Assembly (NCBI GenBank): GCA_963840535.1
Contig: CAWIZJ010000060.1
Span: 310,001-374,000 of the forward strand
Length of the DNA: 64,000 nucleotides
Direction of reading: 5' to 3'
Source of the DNA: VAZQ01 sp963840535
GTDB lineage: Bacteria > Pseudomonadota > Alphaproteobacteria > Rhizobiales > Xanthobacteraceae
This document shows, piece after piece, positions 36,163-46,503 of this stretch (the first letter of the stretch is position 1; each line of letters opens with the position of its first letter). A program made the translations under genes and the position numbers. The notes beneath the pieces are model-generated. The model ran no database searches, was not told where the DNA came from, and was given only the letters and a program-made list of their open reading frames with translations.

Positions 36163-38499
36163 ATGGCGCGCTCCTCCACCGACCTGCCGCGGATGCAGAA
36201 CCAGTCGCGAGCCCGCGCCCCGCTCGAGCGCAGCATCAATATCGTTTCTCAAGTATTTGAAAAAGCCGTAAAATCCAGCAGGCAGCTCCCGCCGCAAATG
36301 ATGCGGCAATACGACCTGATCGAGCGCGTGAGGCGCTACAATCCGGCCACCAGCGAGGCGCTGCTCAACCGCGCCTATGTCTATGCGATGAAGGCGCATG
36401 GCGAGCAGAAGCGGGCCTCCGGCGATCCCTATTTTTCCCATCCGCTGGAAGTCGCGGCAATTCTCACCGATCTCAAGCTCGACGACGCGACCATCGCCGC
36501 TGCCCTCCTGCACGACACCATCGAGGACACCGCGGCGACGCGCGCCGAGATCGATCAGATGTTCGGAAAGGACATCGGCGCGCTGGTCGAGGGCCTGACC
36601 AAGCTCAAGAAGCTCGAGCTCGTCACCAAGGAGGCAAAGCAGGCGGAGAACCTGCGCAAGCTCCTGCTGGCGATCGCCGACGACGTGCGGGTGCTGCTGG
36701 TCAAGCTGGCCGACCGCCTGCACAACATGCGCACGCTCTCCCATATGCCGCCGGAGGCGCGCCGGCGCAGTGCCGAGGAGACCCTCGACATCTATGCCCC
36801 GCTCGCCGGGCGCATGGGCATGCACGAGATGCGCGAGGAGCTCGAGGACCTGGCGTTCCGCGAGCTCAATCCCGAAGCCTACGCGGTGGTCAGCCAACGC
36901 CTCGATGCGCTGGAGGCCAGGGATGTCGGCCTGGTGAGCGAGATCGAGCAGCAGCTCACCAGGAAGTTGTCCGACCGCGGCATCCAGGCGGAAGTAGCGG
37001 GTCGGCGCAAGCGCGCCTATTCGATCTGGCGCAAGATGGAGCGCAAGTCGGTAGGCTTCGAGCAGCTCTCCGACATCTTCGGTTTCCGGGTGATGGTGGG
37101 GACGCTTCCGGAATGCTACCAGGCGCTCGGTATCGTTCACACCACTTGGCCGGTGGTGCCCGGCCGCTTCAAGGACTACGTCTCGACCCCGAAGCAGAAC
37201 GACTATCGGTCGATCCACACCACCGTCATTGGTCCCAGTCAGCAGCGGGTGGAGCTGCAGATCCGGACCCGGGAGATGCACGAGATTGCCGAGTACGGAA
37301 TCGCCGCCCATGCGCTCTACAAGGACAACGTGGGATCGCCGACGGAAATGCTGTCGCGCGAATCCAGCGCCTATGCGTGGCTGCGCCGCACCATCGAGCT
37401 GCTGGCGGAGGGCTCGAATCCCGAGGAATTCCTCGAGCACACCAAGCTCGAGCTGTTCCACGATCAAGTGTTCTGCTTCACCCCCAAAGGCAAGCTGATC
37501 GCGCTGCCGCGACGGGCGAACGCCATCGACTTTGCCTACGCGGTCCACACCGGCGTCGGCAATATGGCGGTCGGTTGCAAGATCAACGGCAAGATCGCGC
37601 CGCTCGCCTCCGAGCTCGCCAACGGCGACGAGGTCGAGATCATCTTGGCGCGGTCGCAGACGGCGCCGCCTGCGGCGTGGGAGTCGCTCGTCACCACCGG
37701 CAAGGCGCGCGCTGCCATCCGCCGGGCGACGCGGGCGGCGGTGCGCAACCAGTATGCCGGACTCGGGCGGCGCATCGTCGAGCGGCTCTGCCAGCGCGCC
37801 AAGATCGCCTATTCCGATGAAAAGCTGCAGGGCGCGCTGCCGCGTCTCGCCCGCGTCTCGATCGAGGACGTGATGTCGGCGGTCGGCCGCGGCGAGATGC
37901 GCGCAGCCGACGTCGTGCGCGCCATGTATCCCGACTACAAGGAGGAGCGCGCCGCCGCGATCGCCCAGCAGCCGAAGCCGGAGAGCGGCTGGTTCGGGCT
38001 CAAGCGCGCGAAGTCGGTGAAAATCAAGGTCCCGGGGGAGGGGGGCGGAGCGATCCCGATCCGCGGCATCAATACCGACCTCCCGGTGCGGTTCGCGCCC
38101 AACGGCGGCGCGGTGCCCGGCGACCGCATCGTCGGCATCCTCACGCCGGGGGAGGGCATCACCATCTATCCGATCCAGTCCCCGACACTGAAGGACTTCG
38201 AGGAAGAGCCCGAGCGTTGGCTCGATCTGCGCTGGGACGTGGAGGAGCGCACGCCGCACCGCTTCCCCGCGCGCATCGTGCTGCAGACCGTGAACGAACC
38301 AGGCTCGCTCGCCCAGGTCACCCAGGTGATCGCCGAGCACGACGGCAACATCGACAATATCCACATGGAGCGTTCGGCGCCGGATTTCACCGCGGTGACG
38401 ATCGACCTCGAAGTGTTCGACATCAAGCACCTCAACTCGATCATCGCCCAGCTTCGCGCGAAGGACGTGGTGGCGAGCGCCGAGCGCGTGAATGCGTGA
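36163..38499 (+). CDS. rel: Bifunctional (p)ppGpp synthetase/hydrolase (Rel/SpoT)
   Basis: 778 residues, clean frame. HD hydrolase domain (GDPYFSHPLEVAAILTDLKL, ALLHDTIEDT), synthetase domain (GRRKRAYSIWRKMERKSVGF, FGFRVMVGTLPECYQALGIV, DYRSIHTTVIGP), TGS (KLIALPRRANAIDFAYAVHT) and a C-terminal ACT domain (NEPGSLAQVTQVIAEHDGNI). It makes and degrades the stringent-response alarmone. ATG 36163 is the annotated start, but the conserved protein begins near MMRQYDLIERV (36298), which is a possible alternative start. Confidence 0.96.
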   Translation: MARSSTDLPRMQNQSRARAPLERSINIVSQVFEKAVKSSRQLPPQMMRQYDLIERVRRYNPATSEALLNRAYVYAMKAHGEQKRASGDPYFSHPLEVAAILTDLKLDDATIAAALLHDTIEDTAATRAEIDQMFGKDIGALVEGLTKLKKLELVTKEAKQAENLRKLLLAIADDVRVLLVKLADRLHNMRTLSHMPPEARRRSAEETLDIYAPLAGRMGMHEMREELEDLAFRELNPEAYAVVSQRLDALEARDVGLVSEIEQQLTRKLSDRGIQAEVAGRRKRAYSIWRKMERKSVGFEQLSDIFGFRVMVGTLPECYQALGIVHTTWPVVPGRFKDYVSTPKQNDYRSIHTTVIGPSQQRVELQIRTREMHEIAEYGIAAHALYKDNVGSPTEMLSRESSAYAWLRRTIELLAEGSNPEEFLEHTKLELFHDQVFCFTPKGKLIALPRRANAIDFAYAVHTGVGNMAVGCKINGKIAPLASELANGDEVEIILARSQTAPPAAWESLVTTGKARAAIRRATRAAVRNQYAGLGRRIVERLCQRAKIAYSDEKLQGALPRLARVSIEDVMSAVGRGEMRAADVVRAMYPDYKEERAAAIAQQPKPESGWFGLKRAKSVKIKVPGEGGGAIPIRGINTDLPVRFAPNGGAVPGDRIVGILTPGEGITIYPIQSPTLKDFEEEPERWLDLRWDVEERTPHRFPARIVLQTVNEPGSLAQVTQVIAEHDGNIDNIHMERSAPDFTAVTIDLEVFDIKHLNSIIAQLRAKDVVASAERVNA

Positions 38500-38629
38500 G
38501 CGATTTCCGGCGGGGTTGCGCGCGCGCCGCTCGTCACCGACCATGAATGCGAGTTCGAACGCGCCGCCGGATCGAAGGCTCTGAACTGGAAAAGTTGGAT
38601 CGCACGCGACAGCGCTCGGCTGCAGGCAA

Positions 38630-39383
38630 ATGTCCGCCCCTCATCTTCGCCTCGGCGTCAACGTCGACCACGTCGCCACCATTCGCAATGCGCGCGGCGG
38701 CCGGCTTCCGGATCCGGTACGCGCCGCCCGGATCGCGATTGAAGCGGGAGCCGACGGCATCACCGCGCATCTGCGGGAGGATCGCCGGCACATTCGCGAC
38801 GAGGACATGGCGCGGATCAAGGCGGAGATCGCCAAGCCGCTCAACTTCGAGATGGCTGCGACCGACGAGATGGCCGCGATCGCGCTCAAGATCATGCCGC
38901 ACGCGAGCATGCCTGGTGCCGGAACGGCGCCAGGAGCGCACCACCGAAGGCGGCCTCGACGTGGCCGGGCAGCACCAGGCGTTGGCACCGGTCGTTGCCA
39001 GGCTGCGGGGGGCCGGCATCCGCGTCTCGCTATTCATCGCCGCCGATGCCCGTCAGATCGAAAGCGCGTCGCGGATCGGCGCGCCGGTGGTCGAGATCCA
39101 CACCGGTGCCTGGTGCGACGCCCTGGCCGACGAGCAGATGGAGGCGGCCGAAGCCGAGTGGCTGCGCATCCGCGACGCCGCAAGGCTCGCCAAGGCCGCC
39201 GGCCTCGAGGTCCATGCCGGTCATGGTCTCGACTTCGCGACTGCCGAGGCGATCGCGGCCCTTCCCGAGGTCGTCGAACTCAATATCGGCCATTTCCTGA
39301 TTGGAGAAGCCGTATTCTCCGGTCTCGCCGAGGTCGTGAGAGCGATGCGCATGGCCATGGACCGTGGACGCGCCAGGGCATGA
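38630..39383 (+). pseudogene. pdxJ: Pyridoxine 5'-phosphate synthase, one extra base
   Basis: PdxJ closes the pyridoxine ring from deoxyxylulose phosphate and aminoacetone phosphate. LRLGVNVDHVATIRNARGGR, PDPVRAARIAIEAGADGITA and HLREDRRHIRDEDM are the TIM-barrel start. At HAS the frame slips: base A38909 is surplus, and without it the protein continues CLVPERRQERTTEGGLDVAG then HTGAWCDALADEQME and EVHAGHGLDFATAEAIAALP to VVELNIGHFLIGEAVF. The length would be normal (~250). The stop overlaps acpS (ATGA). Confidence 0.93.
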
Positions 39384-39784
39384 TTCTGGGCATCGGATCC
39401 GATCTGATCGATGTCCGCCGCATCGCGCGCACGATCGAGCGGCATGGCGACCGGTTTCTCGCCCGGATCTTCACCGCGACCGAGCGCGCCAAGGCCGAGG
39501 GCCGCATCCGCTCGGTCGAGACCTATGCCAAGCGATTCGCCGCCAAGGAAGCCTGTGCCAAGGCGCTCGGGACCGGGCTGCGCGCAGGCGTGTTCTGGCG
39601 CGACATGGGCGTGGTCAATCTGCCGTCGGGTCGCCCGACCATGAGGCTCACCGGCGGGGCGCTGGCCCGGCTCGAGGCGATCACCCCGGCGGGCTGCGAT
39701 GCCCGCATCGACGTCACCATCAGCGACGACGGACCGATGGCGCAGGCCATCGTCGTCATCTCGGCTGTCCCGAAAGCTGGGTGA
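39380..39784 (+). CDS. acpS: Holo-[acyl-carrier-protein] synthase
   Basis: 134 residues. ILGIGSDLIDVRRIARTIER contains the Mg-binding D of the AcpS motif, and YAKRFAAKEACAKALGTGLR is the second (FAAKEA) motif. It attaches phosphopantetheine to ACP. The start overlaps the pdxJ stop, giving the pdxJ-acpS-lepB order. Confidence 0.97.
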   Translation: MILGIGSDLIDVRRIARTIERHGDRFLARIFTATERAKAEGRIRSVETYAKRFAAKEACAKALGTGLRAGVFWRDMGVVNLPSGRPTMRLTGGALARLEAITPAGCDARIDVTISDDGPMAQAIVVISAVPKAG

Positions 39785-39939
39785 GGAGTTTCATCTCATT
39801 GAAAATATGCACGAATCATGGACGGTGCCGGCCGCCTCCGAAGCTCGGCCGGCGGGGCTGATATTCCCCACCCTTGATTGCACCCCGCCGCCCCACCGGC
39901 TAGAACGGCGCCGGGCGTGAATCTGCGGACAAGAGGCCA

Positions 39940-40695
39940 ATGAGTGTGACTTCTGGTGCGAAACGCAAGGAAGGCGGCGTTGCCGAGACCGTGCGCGTGA
40001 TCGTTCACGCCCTCATCATCGCGCTCGTCATCCGCACCTTCCTGTTCCAGCCTTTCAACATTCCGTCGGGATCGATGAAGGAAACGCTGCTCGTTGGCGA
40101 CTATCTCTTCGTATCCAAGTTTTCATATGGCTACAGCCACTATTCGCTGCCGTTCTCGCCGCCCTTGTTCTCCGGACGCATCTGGGCGTCGCCCCCCGAG
40201 CGTGGCGATGTCGTCGTGTTCCGGCTGCCGAAGGACGATTCCACCGACTACATCAAGCGCGTGATCGGGCTTCCCGGCGACGTCATCCAGATGTTGGAGG
40301 GTGTGCTGCATATCAACGGAGCGCCGGTCAAGCGCGAGCGAATCGAGGATTTCGTCGAAACCGAGGAAGGTGCGCGTGCCTCACGGGTGAAGCGATGGCG
40401 CGAAACGCTTCCGAACGGCGTGAGCTATACGACACTGGATCTCGTCGATAACGGCTTCTACGACAGTACGCGGCCCTACGAGGTGCCGGCTGGCCATTAT
40501 TTCATGATGGGCGACAATCGCGACAACTCGACCGATAGTCGCGTGCTCAGCCAGGTCGGGTACGTGCCGTTCGAGAATATCGTGGGTCGCGCCCAGATCA
40601 TTTTCTTCTCGATCCTGGAAGGCGAGCACGCCTGGATGGTGTGGCGCTGGCCATGGTCGGTGCGCTGGAGCCGGCTATTCACGATTGTACGATGA
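39940..40695 (+). CDS. lepB: Signal peptidase I
   Basis: 251 residues. One N-terminal membrane helix (VIVHALIIALVIRTFLF), box B FNIPSGSMKETLLVGDYLFV with catalytic Ser, box D STDYIKRVIGLPGDVIQM with catalytic Lys, box E YFMMGDNRDNSTDSR. It cleaves Sec and Tat signal peptides at the inner membrane. The stop overlaps the rnc start. Confidence 0.97.
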   Translation: MSVTSGAKRKEGGVAETVRVIVHALIIALVIRTFLFQPFNIPSGSMKETLLVGDYLFVSKFSYGYSHYSLPFSPPLFSGRIWASPPERGDVVVFRLPKDDSTDYIKRVIGLPGDVIQMLEGVLHINGAPVKRERIEDFVETEEGARASRVKRWRETLPNGVSYTTLDLVDNGFYDSTRPYEVPAGHYFMMGDNRDNSTDSRVLSQVGYVPFENIVGRAQIIFFSILEGEHAWMVWRWPWSVRWSRLFTIVR

Positions 40696-41519
40696 GCCGC
40701 ACGCGGACCGGAAAATCGGCTTCCATCGAAGCGACCGATCCAGCCGCCGTCGGCAAGCCGGACACTCCGACCACCACCGACAGGCGCGCGTCCCCTGCAA
40801 AGGAGACCAAGCGCCGCCGCCCCGCTATCGCGCGATTCGAGGAGCGCATCGGGTATCGATTCACGAACCCGGCACTGCTCGAGCAGGCGCTGACCCACAT
40901 CTCGGCGCTGACCGGCTCGCGCAATCGTTCCGGCTCGTACCAGCGGCTCGAGTTCCTCGGCGACCATGTGCTCGGCCTCGTCGTCTCCGACATGCTGTTT
41001 CGCGCCTTCACCAAGGCCGACGAAGGGGAAATGTCGCGCCGGCTGGCCGATCTCGTGCGAAAGGAGGCGTGCGCGGACGTGGCGCGGACCATCGAACTGG
41101 GCACGGCGATCAAGCTCGGCGCGTCCGAGGCCAACGCCGGCGGCCGCGGCCGCACCGCCGTTCTGGCCGACGTCTGCGAAGCGCTGATCGGGGCGGTGTT
41201 CGTCGACGGCGGATATCCTGCTGCGGCCGCACTCATCGAGCGCCTCTGGAGCGAGCGCATGCGCACGCCGACGCGCCCGCTGCGCGACTCCAAGACCGTG
41301 CTGCAGGAATGGGCGCAGGCGCGCGGCTTGCCGACGCCGGCCTATCGTGAGGTCGAGCGCACCGGTCCGCAGCATCACCCCGAGTTCCGCGTCACCGTCG
41401 AGCTCCCCGATCTGGGACCGGCCGAGGGGCTGGGCCGCTCGAAGCGCGCCGCCGAGCAGGCCGCCGCCGCCGCCCTGCTGACACGCGCCGGCATCAAGGC
41501 TGACCGTCTCGATGGCTGA
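40692..41519 (+). CDS. rnc: Ribonuclease III
   Basis: 275 residues from ATG 40692, overlapping lepB by four bases. A ~50-residue basic/low-complexity extension precedes the RNase III domain (RFEERIGYRFTNPALLEQAL, QRLEFLGDHVLGLVVSDMLF with catalytic Glu/Asp, LADVCEALIGAVFVDGGY). The C-terminal dsRNA-binding domain is LRDSKTVLQEWAQARGLPTP ... GRSKRAAEQAAAAALL. LEFLGDHVL has His where Arg is usual. Confidence 0.97.
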   Translation: MSRTRTGKSASIEATDPAAVGKPDTPTTTDRRASPAKETKRRRPAIARFEERIGYRFTNPALLEQALTHISALTGSRNRSGSYQRLEFLGDHVLGLVVSDMLFRAFTKADEGEMSRRLADLVRKEACADVARTIELGTAIKLGASEANAGGRGRTAVLADVCEALIGAVFVDGGYPAAAALIERLWSERMRTPTRPLRDSKTVLQEWAQARGLPTPAYREVERTGPQHHPEFRVTVELPDLGPAEGLGRSKRAAEQAAAAALLTRAGIKADRLDG

Positions 41520-42423
41520 TGCGGGCACGCCGAGCCGCTGCGGCTTCATTGCGCTGATCGGCGCCCCCAATGTCGGCAAATCCACGCTGATCAACGCGCT
41601 GGTCGGAAGCAAGGTCGCCATCGTCTCCCCCAAGGTGCAGACCACGCGCGCATTGCTGCGCGGCATCGCAATCGTCGGCGCCTCGCAACTGGTCTTCATC
41701 GATACACCCGGCATCTTTGCACCCAGGCGCCGCCTCGACCGTGCCATGGTGCAGAATGCCTGGGGCGGCACGCACGATGCCGACATCGTCGGCGTGCTGA
41801 TCGACGCGCAGCGCGGCCTCGACGAGGAGACGCGGACAATCGTCGAAAAATTGGCCGACATCGGTCAGCCGAGGATCCTGCTGATCAACAAGGTCGACCT
41901 GGCGGAGAAACCGGCCCTGCTCGCGATTGCCAAGGTGGCCAACGAGAGCCTTCCGTTTGCGGCCACCTTCATGATCGCCGCGCTCACCGGCGACGGCGTC
42001 GGCGATGTTTCGAGCTGGCTCGCCGCCCATGTGCCGGAAGGGCCCTGGCATTATCCCGCGGATCAGATCACCGACGCGCCGTTGCGACATCTCGCAGCCG
42101 AGATCACTCGGGAGAAGCTCTGCCTGCGTCTGCACCAGGAACTGCCGTACCAGTCGACGGTCGAGACCGAGCAGTGGAAGGATCTCGGCGACGGCTCGAC
42201 CCGTATCGAGCAGACGATCTACGTCGAGCGCGAGAGTCAGCGTAAGATCGTGCTCGGAAGGAACGGGCAGACGATCAAGGCGATCGGTGCCGAGGCGCGC
42301 CGCGAGATCGCCGACATGATCGAGGCACCGGTGCACCTGTTTCTGTTCGTGAAGGTGCGGGAGCGTTGGGGCGAGGATCCCGACCGCTATCGCGAGATGG
42401 GTCTCGAGTTCCCGAAGGAGTAG
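41512..42423 (+). CDS. era: GTPase Era
   Basis: 303 residues. G1 IGAPNVGKSTLINALVG, G3 VFIDTPGIFAP, G4 LLINKVDLAE, and the C-terminal KH domain with the ERESQRKIVLGRNGQTIKAI motif. It assists 16S rRNA maturation in 30S assembly. Overlaps rnc by eight bases. Confidence 0.98.
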   Translation: MADAGTPSRCGFIALIGAPNVGKSTLINALVGSKVAIVSPKVQTTRALLRGIAIVGASQLVFIDTPGIFAPRRRLDRAMVQNAWGGTHDADIVGVLIDAQRGLDEETRTIVEKLADIGQPRILLINKVDLAEKPALLAIAKVANESLPFAATFMIAALTGDGVGDVSSWLAAHVPEGPWHYPADQITDAPLRHLAAEITREKLCLRLHQELPYQSTVETEQWKDLGDGSTRIEQTIYVERESQRKIVLGRNGQTIKAIGAEARREIADMIEAPVHLFLFVKVRERWGEDPDRYREMGLEFPKE

Positions 42424-42514
42424 CGTCCGATCGGCATGTGTCGTCGCGCAGAATCTGATATTCGCAGGCATCGCGTTGCAGGTTCGAGGCGTGGTGCGCA
42501 GGGTTCACACCGGC

Positions 42515-43237
42515 ATGCAATGGACCGATGAAGGCATCGTGCTCGGCAGCAGGCGCCACGGGGAGGCCCACGCGATCCTCGAGCTGATGACGCGCGAGCA
42601 TGGCCGGCATCTCGGGCTGGTGCGGGGAGGGGCGGGCTCGCGGCTGCGGCCGGTGCTGCAGCCGGGCAATCGGATCAGCTCCACCTGGCGAGCGCGGCTC
42701 GACGAGCACCTGGGTCTCTACTCGGTCGAGGGCCTCGATGCGCGTGCCGCCTCGTTCCTGGAGATGCCGCATGCGCTCTACGGCATGATCCATCTGGCCG
42801 CGCTCTGTCGCCTGCTGCCGGAGCGCGATCCGCACCCGCAGATTCACGCTGCGCTCGAAGAGGTGCTGGACGCCCTGCTCGATCGGCCCCGGGCCGGGCC
42901 TGCGGTCGCGCGCTTCGAGCTGCGGATGCTCGCCGAGCTCGGTTTCGGCCTCGATCTCGCGAGTTGTGCGGCGAGCGGCAGCGAAACCGACTTGATCTAT
43001 GTATCGCCGAAGTCGGGACGAGCGGTGTCGCGCGAGGCGGGCGAGCCCTGGAGAGACAAGCTGCTGCCGCTGCCGGCGTTTCTCGTGGCCGCAAGCGTGT
43101 CGGTGCCGTCGCAGCAGGATCTCGCCGACGGATTCGTGCTCACCGGTTTCTTCCTCCTACGTCACGTGCTCGAGCCGCGCGAGCTCGGCCTGAGCGATGC
43201 ACGCACGAGCTTCATCGCGGCGCTCGCCCGTACCTAA
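42515..43237 (+). CDS. recO: DNA repair protein RecO
   Basis: 240 residues from ATG 42515. OB-fold N-terminus (MQWTDEGIVLGSRRHGEAHA, ILELMTREHGRHLGLVRGGA), then a helical domain (RFELRMLAELGFGLDLASCA) and a C-terminal helix. RecO loads RecA with RecR in the RecFOR pathway. The zinc-ribbon cysteines seen in some RecO proteins are mostly absent here. Usual neighbour of era. Confidence 0.95.
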   Translation: MQWTDEGIVLGSRRHGEAHAILELMTREHGRHLGLVRGGAGSRLRPVLQPGNRISSTWRARLDEHLGLYSVEGLDARAASFLEMPHALYGMIHLAALCRLLPERDPHPQIHAALEEVLDALLDRPRAGPAVARFELRMLAELGFGLDLASCAASGSETDLIYVSPKSGRAVSREAGEPWRDKLLPLPAFLVAASVSVPSQQDLADGFVLTGFFLLRHVLEPRELGLSDARTSFIAALART

Positions 43238-43978
43238 GCAAGTTTCGTTGGGTTCACCAACGGATGGCGCCAGGGATGCGCGGCAGCTTTCGCCAGCTGC
43301 GGACGAGCCGTCGCATGCGACCTAGCCGGTTGTGTGCCAATTCCCGACTTCATGCGCCGCAGCAAAGCAGCACGCGCGAGCGGGCGGCAGCCGCGCCACT
43401 CGCAAGCGTGATGAACTCGCGGCGCCTCATGTGTGCTCCCCACAGTCGAGGATCGCACGCTACCACACCGTCATAGGAAAAGGCCGCGTTGTGCGTCACA
43501 AGAAAATTTGGTGGCCAATGTCTCAGTCGGGGCAAGCCCGGACCCCCTCCTTGGGGGCCGCGCGTCCGTTTCCGCCGAGTGTAGACATGAGCCGCGAGGG
43601 CAGTCGGTTGGTCAGGCTGCGCAATTCTGCTCAGCGCGACGCCCCTTCGGCTGAGACCGAGCGCGGTTGATTCTGATGCGTCAGGCGCATCCATGCGGAT
43701 GGCGGGCAGGGCACCGAGGTCAGGTTAATTTCGGGCATCGGGATCACTACCGCTCGCAATTTTCGCTGCGTTCAGGGCATCTTTTTCCCTCAAGGGCTGG
43801 CTGGGAGTGCCGAATACAAGAGGAAGCCACACGCAAGCCGAGTCCCTTCGCGTCAGGATTCAACTCCAAGAATCTGCGCCGCGCTGCTGGGCCCCATCTT
43901 GTTAACCTGGACTCGGTGCCCTGGGATGGCGGGCTCCTGCTCTTGTCCGTCACCCACCTTGGCAGTAACTCTCGGCTC
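43238..43978. other. Long noncoding stretch with ABC binding-protein scrap
   Basis: Apart from the leader remnant at 43350-43430 (entered separately) no gene is seen. Around 43530-43600 a ggaccccctccttgggggcc hairpin and surrounding bases resemble a dispersed repeat. The parC promoter is presumably in the last 200 bases. Confidence 0.45.
43350..43430 (-). pseudogene. Leader fragment of an ABC substrate-binding protein
   Basis: MRRREFITLASGAAAARSRV is the twin-arginine-like leader of the same TRAP/ABC binding-protein family as the gene at 62555 (RRREFVFTLGGAAAAWPLAA). It continues into unrelated residues and stops, so only the start of the gene survives. Confidence 0.5.
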
Positions 43979-46451
43979 ATGGGCAAGGAGCTGATTCGTC
44001 CTCGCGACGGCGAGGTCGAGGAGATCGCGTTGCGGGACGCGCTGGAGGAGCGCTATCTCCAGTACGCGCTCTCCACCATCACGGGGCGCGCCTTGCCGGA
44101 TGCGCGCGACGGGCTCAAGCCGGTGCATCGGCGGCTCCTCTATGCGATGCGGCAGTTGCGGCTCGATCCGGGCGCGGCCTTCAAGAAATGCGCGCGCGTG
44201 GTCGGCGACGTCATCGGCAAGTTCCATCCGCACGGCGACCAGGCGGTCTACGATGCGCTCGTGCGTCTCGCGCAGGACTTCGCCCAGCGCTACCCGCTGG
44301 TCGACGGGCAAGGGAACTTCGGCAACGTGGACGGCGACAACCCCGCCGCCATGCGTTACACCGAAGCGCGGTTGACCGACGTCGCGCATCTGCTGATCGA
44401 CGGCATCGACGAGGATGCCATCGACTTCAAGCCGAACTACGACGGCTCCGAGAACGAGCCGGTGGTGCTGCCGGGCGCGTTCCCCAATCTGCTCGCCAAC
44501 GGCTCGCAAGGCATTGCGGTTGGGATGGCAACCTCGATCCCGCCGCACAATGCGGCGGAGCTCTGCGACGCGGCGCTCCATCTCATCGACACGCCGAATG
44601 CCCGCAGCCGCACTCTGATGAAATATGTGCCCGGCCCGGACTTCCCCACCGGCGGCGTGATCGTCGATCCGCCCGAGACGATCGCCGAGGCGTATGCGGG
44701 CGGGCGCGGTTCGTTCCGGGTGCGGGCGCGCTGGCACAAGGAGGATACCGGGCGCGGCACGTACGTGATCGTCATCACCGAGATCCCCTGGCTGGTGCAG
44801 AAGGGACGGCTGGTCGAGAAGCTGGCGGAGCTCATCAACGAAAAGAAGCTGCCTCTCGTCGTCGATGCGCGCGACAAGTTCCGCCGAGGATATCCGGCTG
44901 GTGATCGAGCCGCGCTCGCGCACGGTCGACGCCGCGCTGCTGATGGAATCGCTCTTCAAGCTGACCGAGCTCGAGAGCCGCATCCCGCTCAACATGAACG
45001 TGCTGATCAAGGGCCGCATCCCAAGGGTGGTCGGCCTCGCCGAGGCGCTCACCGAATGGCTCGACCACCGGCGCGAGGTCCTGCTGCGGCGCTCGCGATA
45101 CCGCCTGCAGCAGATCGAGCATCGCCTCGAAGTGCTCGGCGGCTATCTCGCCGCCTATCTCAACCTCGACAAGGTCATCAAGATCATCCGCAATGAGGAC
45201 GAGCCCAAACCGGTCCTGATGCGGACCTTCAAGCTTTCCGACGTGCAGGCCGATGCCATCCTCAACATGCGGCTGCGCAACCTGCGCAAGCTCGAGGAAA
45301 TGGAGATCAGGAAGGAGGACAAGGCACTTCGCGTCGAGCGCAAGGCGCTCAAGGACCTGATCGGTTCCGAGCAGGAGCAGTGGAGGAAGATCGCCGACGA
45401 GATCAAGGAGCTGCGCACGAAGTTCGGGCCGAAGACGCCGCTCGGCAAGCGGCGCACCAGCTTTGCTCAGGCGCCCGAGCACGACGAGGCGCAGATCGAG
45501 GAGGCCCTGGTCGAGCGCGAGCCGATCACGGTCGTGGTGTCGGAGAAGGGCTGGATCCGCGCGCTGCGCGGCACGGTCGGCGACCTCTCCGCCATCGCCT
45601 TCAAGGCCGACGATGGGCTCAAGTTTACGTTCCCCGCCGAGACGACCTCGAAGTGCCTGGTGTTTGCCACCAACGGTCGCTTCTACACGCTCGATGCGGC
45701 CAAGCTTCCCGGCGGGCGCGGCCACGGCGAGCCGATCCGGCTGTTCATCGATCTGGAGCAGGAAGCCGATGTCGTATCCGTGCTTCGCCACCAGGGCGGA
45801 CGCAAGTTCCTGGTTGCCAGTGCCCAGGGCCGCGGCTTCGTGGTGGCCGAGGACGAGTGCCTCGCCAATACGCGCAAGGGCAAGCAGGTGCTCAACGTCA
45901 CGCCGCCCGAGGCGGCGCGCGCCATGGCCCTGGTCGAGGGCGATCTGGTCGCAGTGATCGGCGAGAACCGCAAGATGCTGATCTTCCCGCTCGCGCAGGT
46001 GCCGGAGATGGGACGTGGGCGCGGCGTGCGGCTACAGCGTTACAAGGACGGCGGGCTCTCCGATCTCAAGACCTTCAAGGCGCAGGAGGGGCTTTCGTGG
46101 ATCGACGGTGCCGGCCGCACCTTCTCGCTTACCCTCAAGGAGCTCGCCGATTGGCGCGGCAACCGGGCGGACGCGGGCAGGTTGCTGCCCAAGGGATTTC
46201 CCAGGTCCAACAGGTTCGATCAGGCCGTCGCCAACGGGAAGCGCGCAAAGACGGCTAGAAAGTGCCCGGCCGACTACCGAACTTCTTGCGCCAGCAGCGG
46301 CTGTCCATCGTTGCCGAATAGGGGATCGCCCGCGGGCGGGGGAGCCTGTGGGAAGGGCGGTCGGCGGCCACTGAAGTGCCCGGACCCCGATCAACCCCTT
46401 GGTTTCGGCGGGTCCAGAAATGCAATTGCAAATTATTTGCAACAAATATAA
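43979..46451 (+). pseudogene. parC: DNA topoisomerase IV subunit A, one extra base
   Basis: ParC is the DNA-cutting subunit of topoisomerase IV. EEIALRDALEERYLQYALST, RALPDARDGLKPVHRRLLYA, GDVIGKFHPHGDQAVYDALV and the catalytic Tyr in NPAAMRYTEARLTDVA are clear; GSQGIAVGMATSIPPHNAAE and VITEIPWLVQKGRLVEKLAE follow. At RDK one T of 44879/44880 is surplus, after which SAEDIRLVIEPRSRTVDAAL and the beta-propeller repeats run on (KGWIRALRGTVGDLSAIAFK, GRFYTLDAAKLPGGRGHGEP). The frame closes at 46451, but family proteins end near FPRSN, so the true end may be 46258 if another slip is present. Confidence 0.94.
46421..46447. promoter_or_regulatory. Mur/Fur-like box upstream of mntH
   Basis: Overlapping palindromes: tgcaattgca (46421-46430), ttgcaaat-t-atttgcaa (46426-46442, perfect) and atttgcaacaaat. 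This TTGCAA-half-site array resembles the manganese-responsive Mur boxes of alphaproteobacteria. It lies 60 bases before the mntH start and should repress it when Mn is plentiful. Confidence 0.65.
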
Positions 46452-46503
46452 GATTGGTCGCAAATAGAACTATTGGGTCTTTCGATGCTCGCTTCGCCTC
46501 CGC

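Noticed and set aside
36094..38544. Minus-strand open frame of ~816 codons opposite rel
   Set aside because: It is the antisense shadow of a perfect Rel/SpoT protein; its translation is Arg/His/Asp-rich without domains.
38547..39784. A long open frame that joins the start of pdxJ to acpS
   Set aside because: It is an artefact of the extra base in pdxJ: the middle translates to low-complexity Arg/Pro/Gly residues while the true PdxJ continues in another frame.
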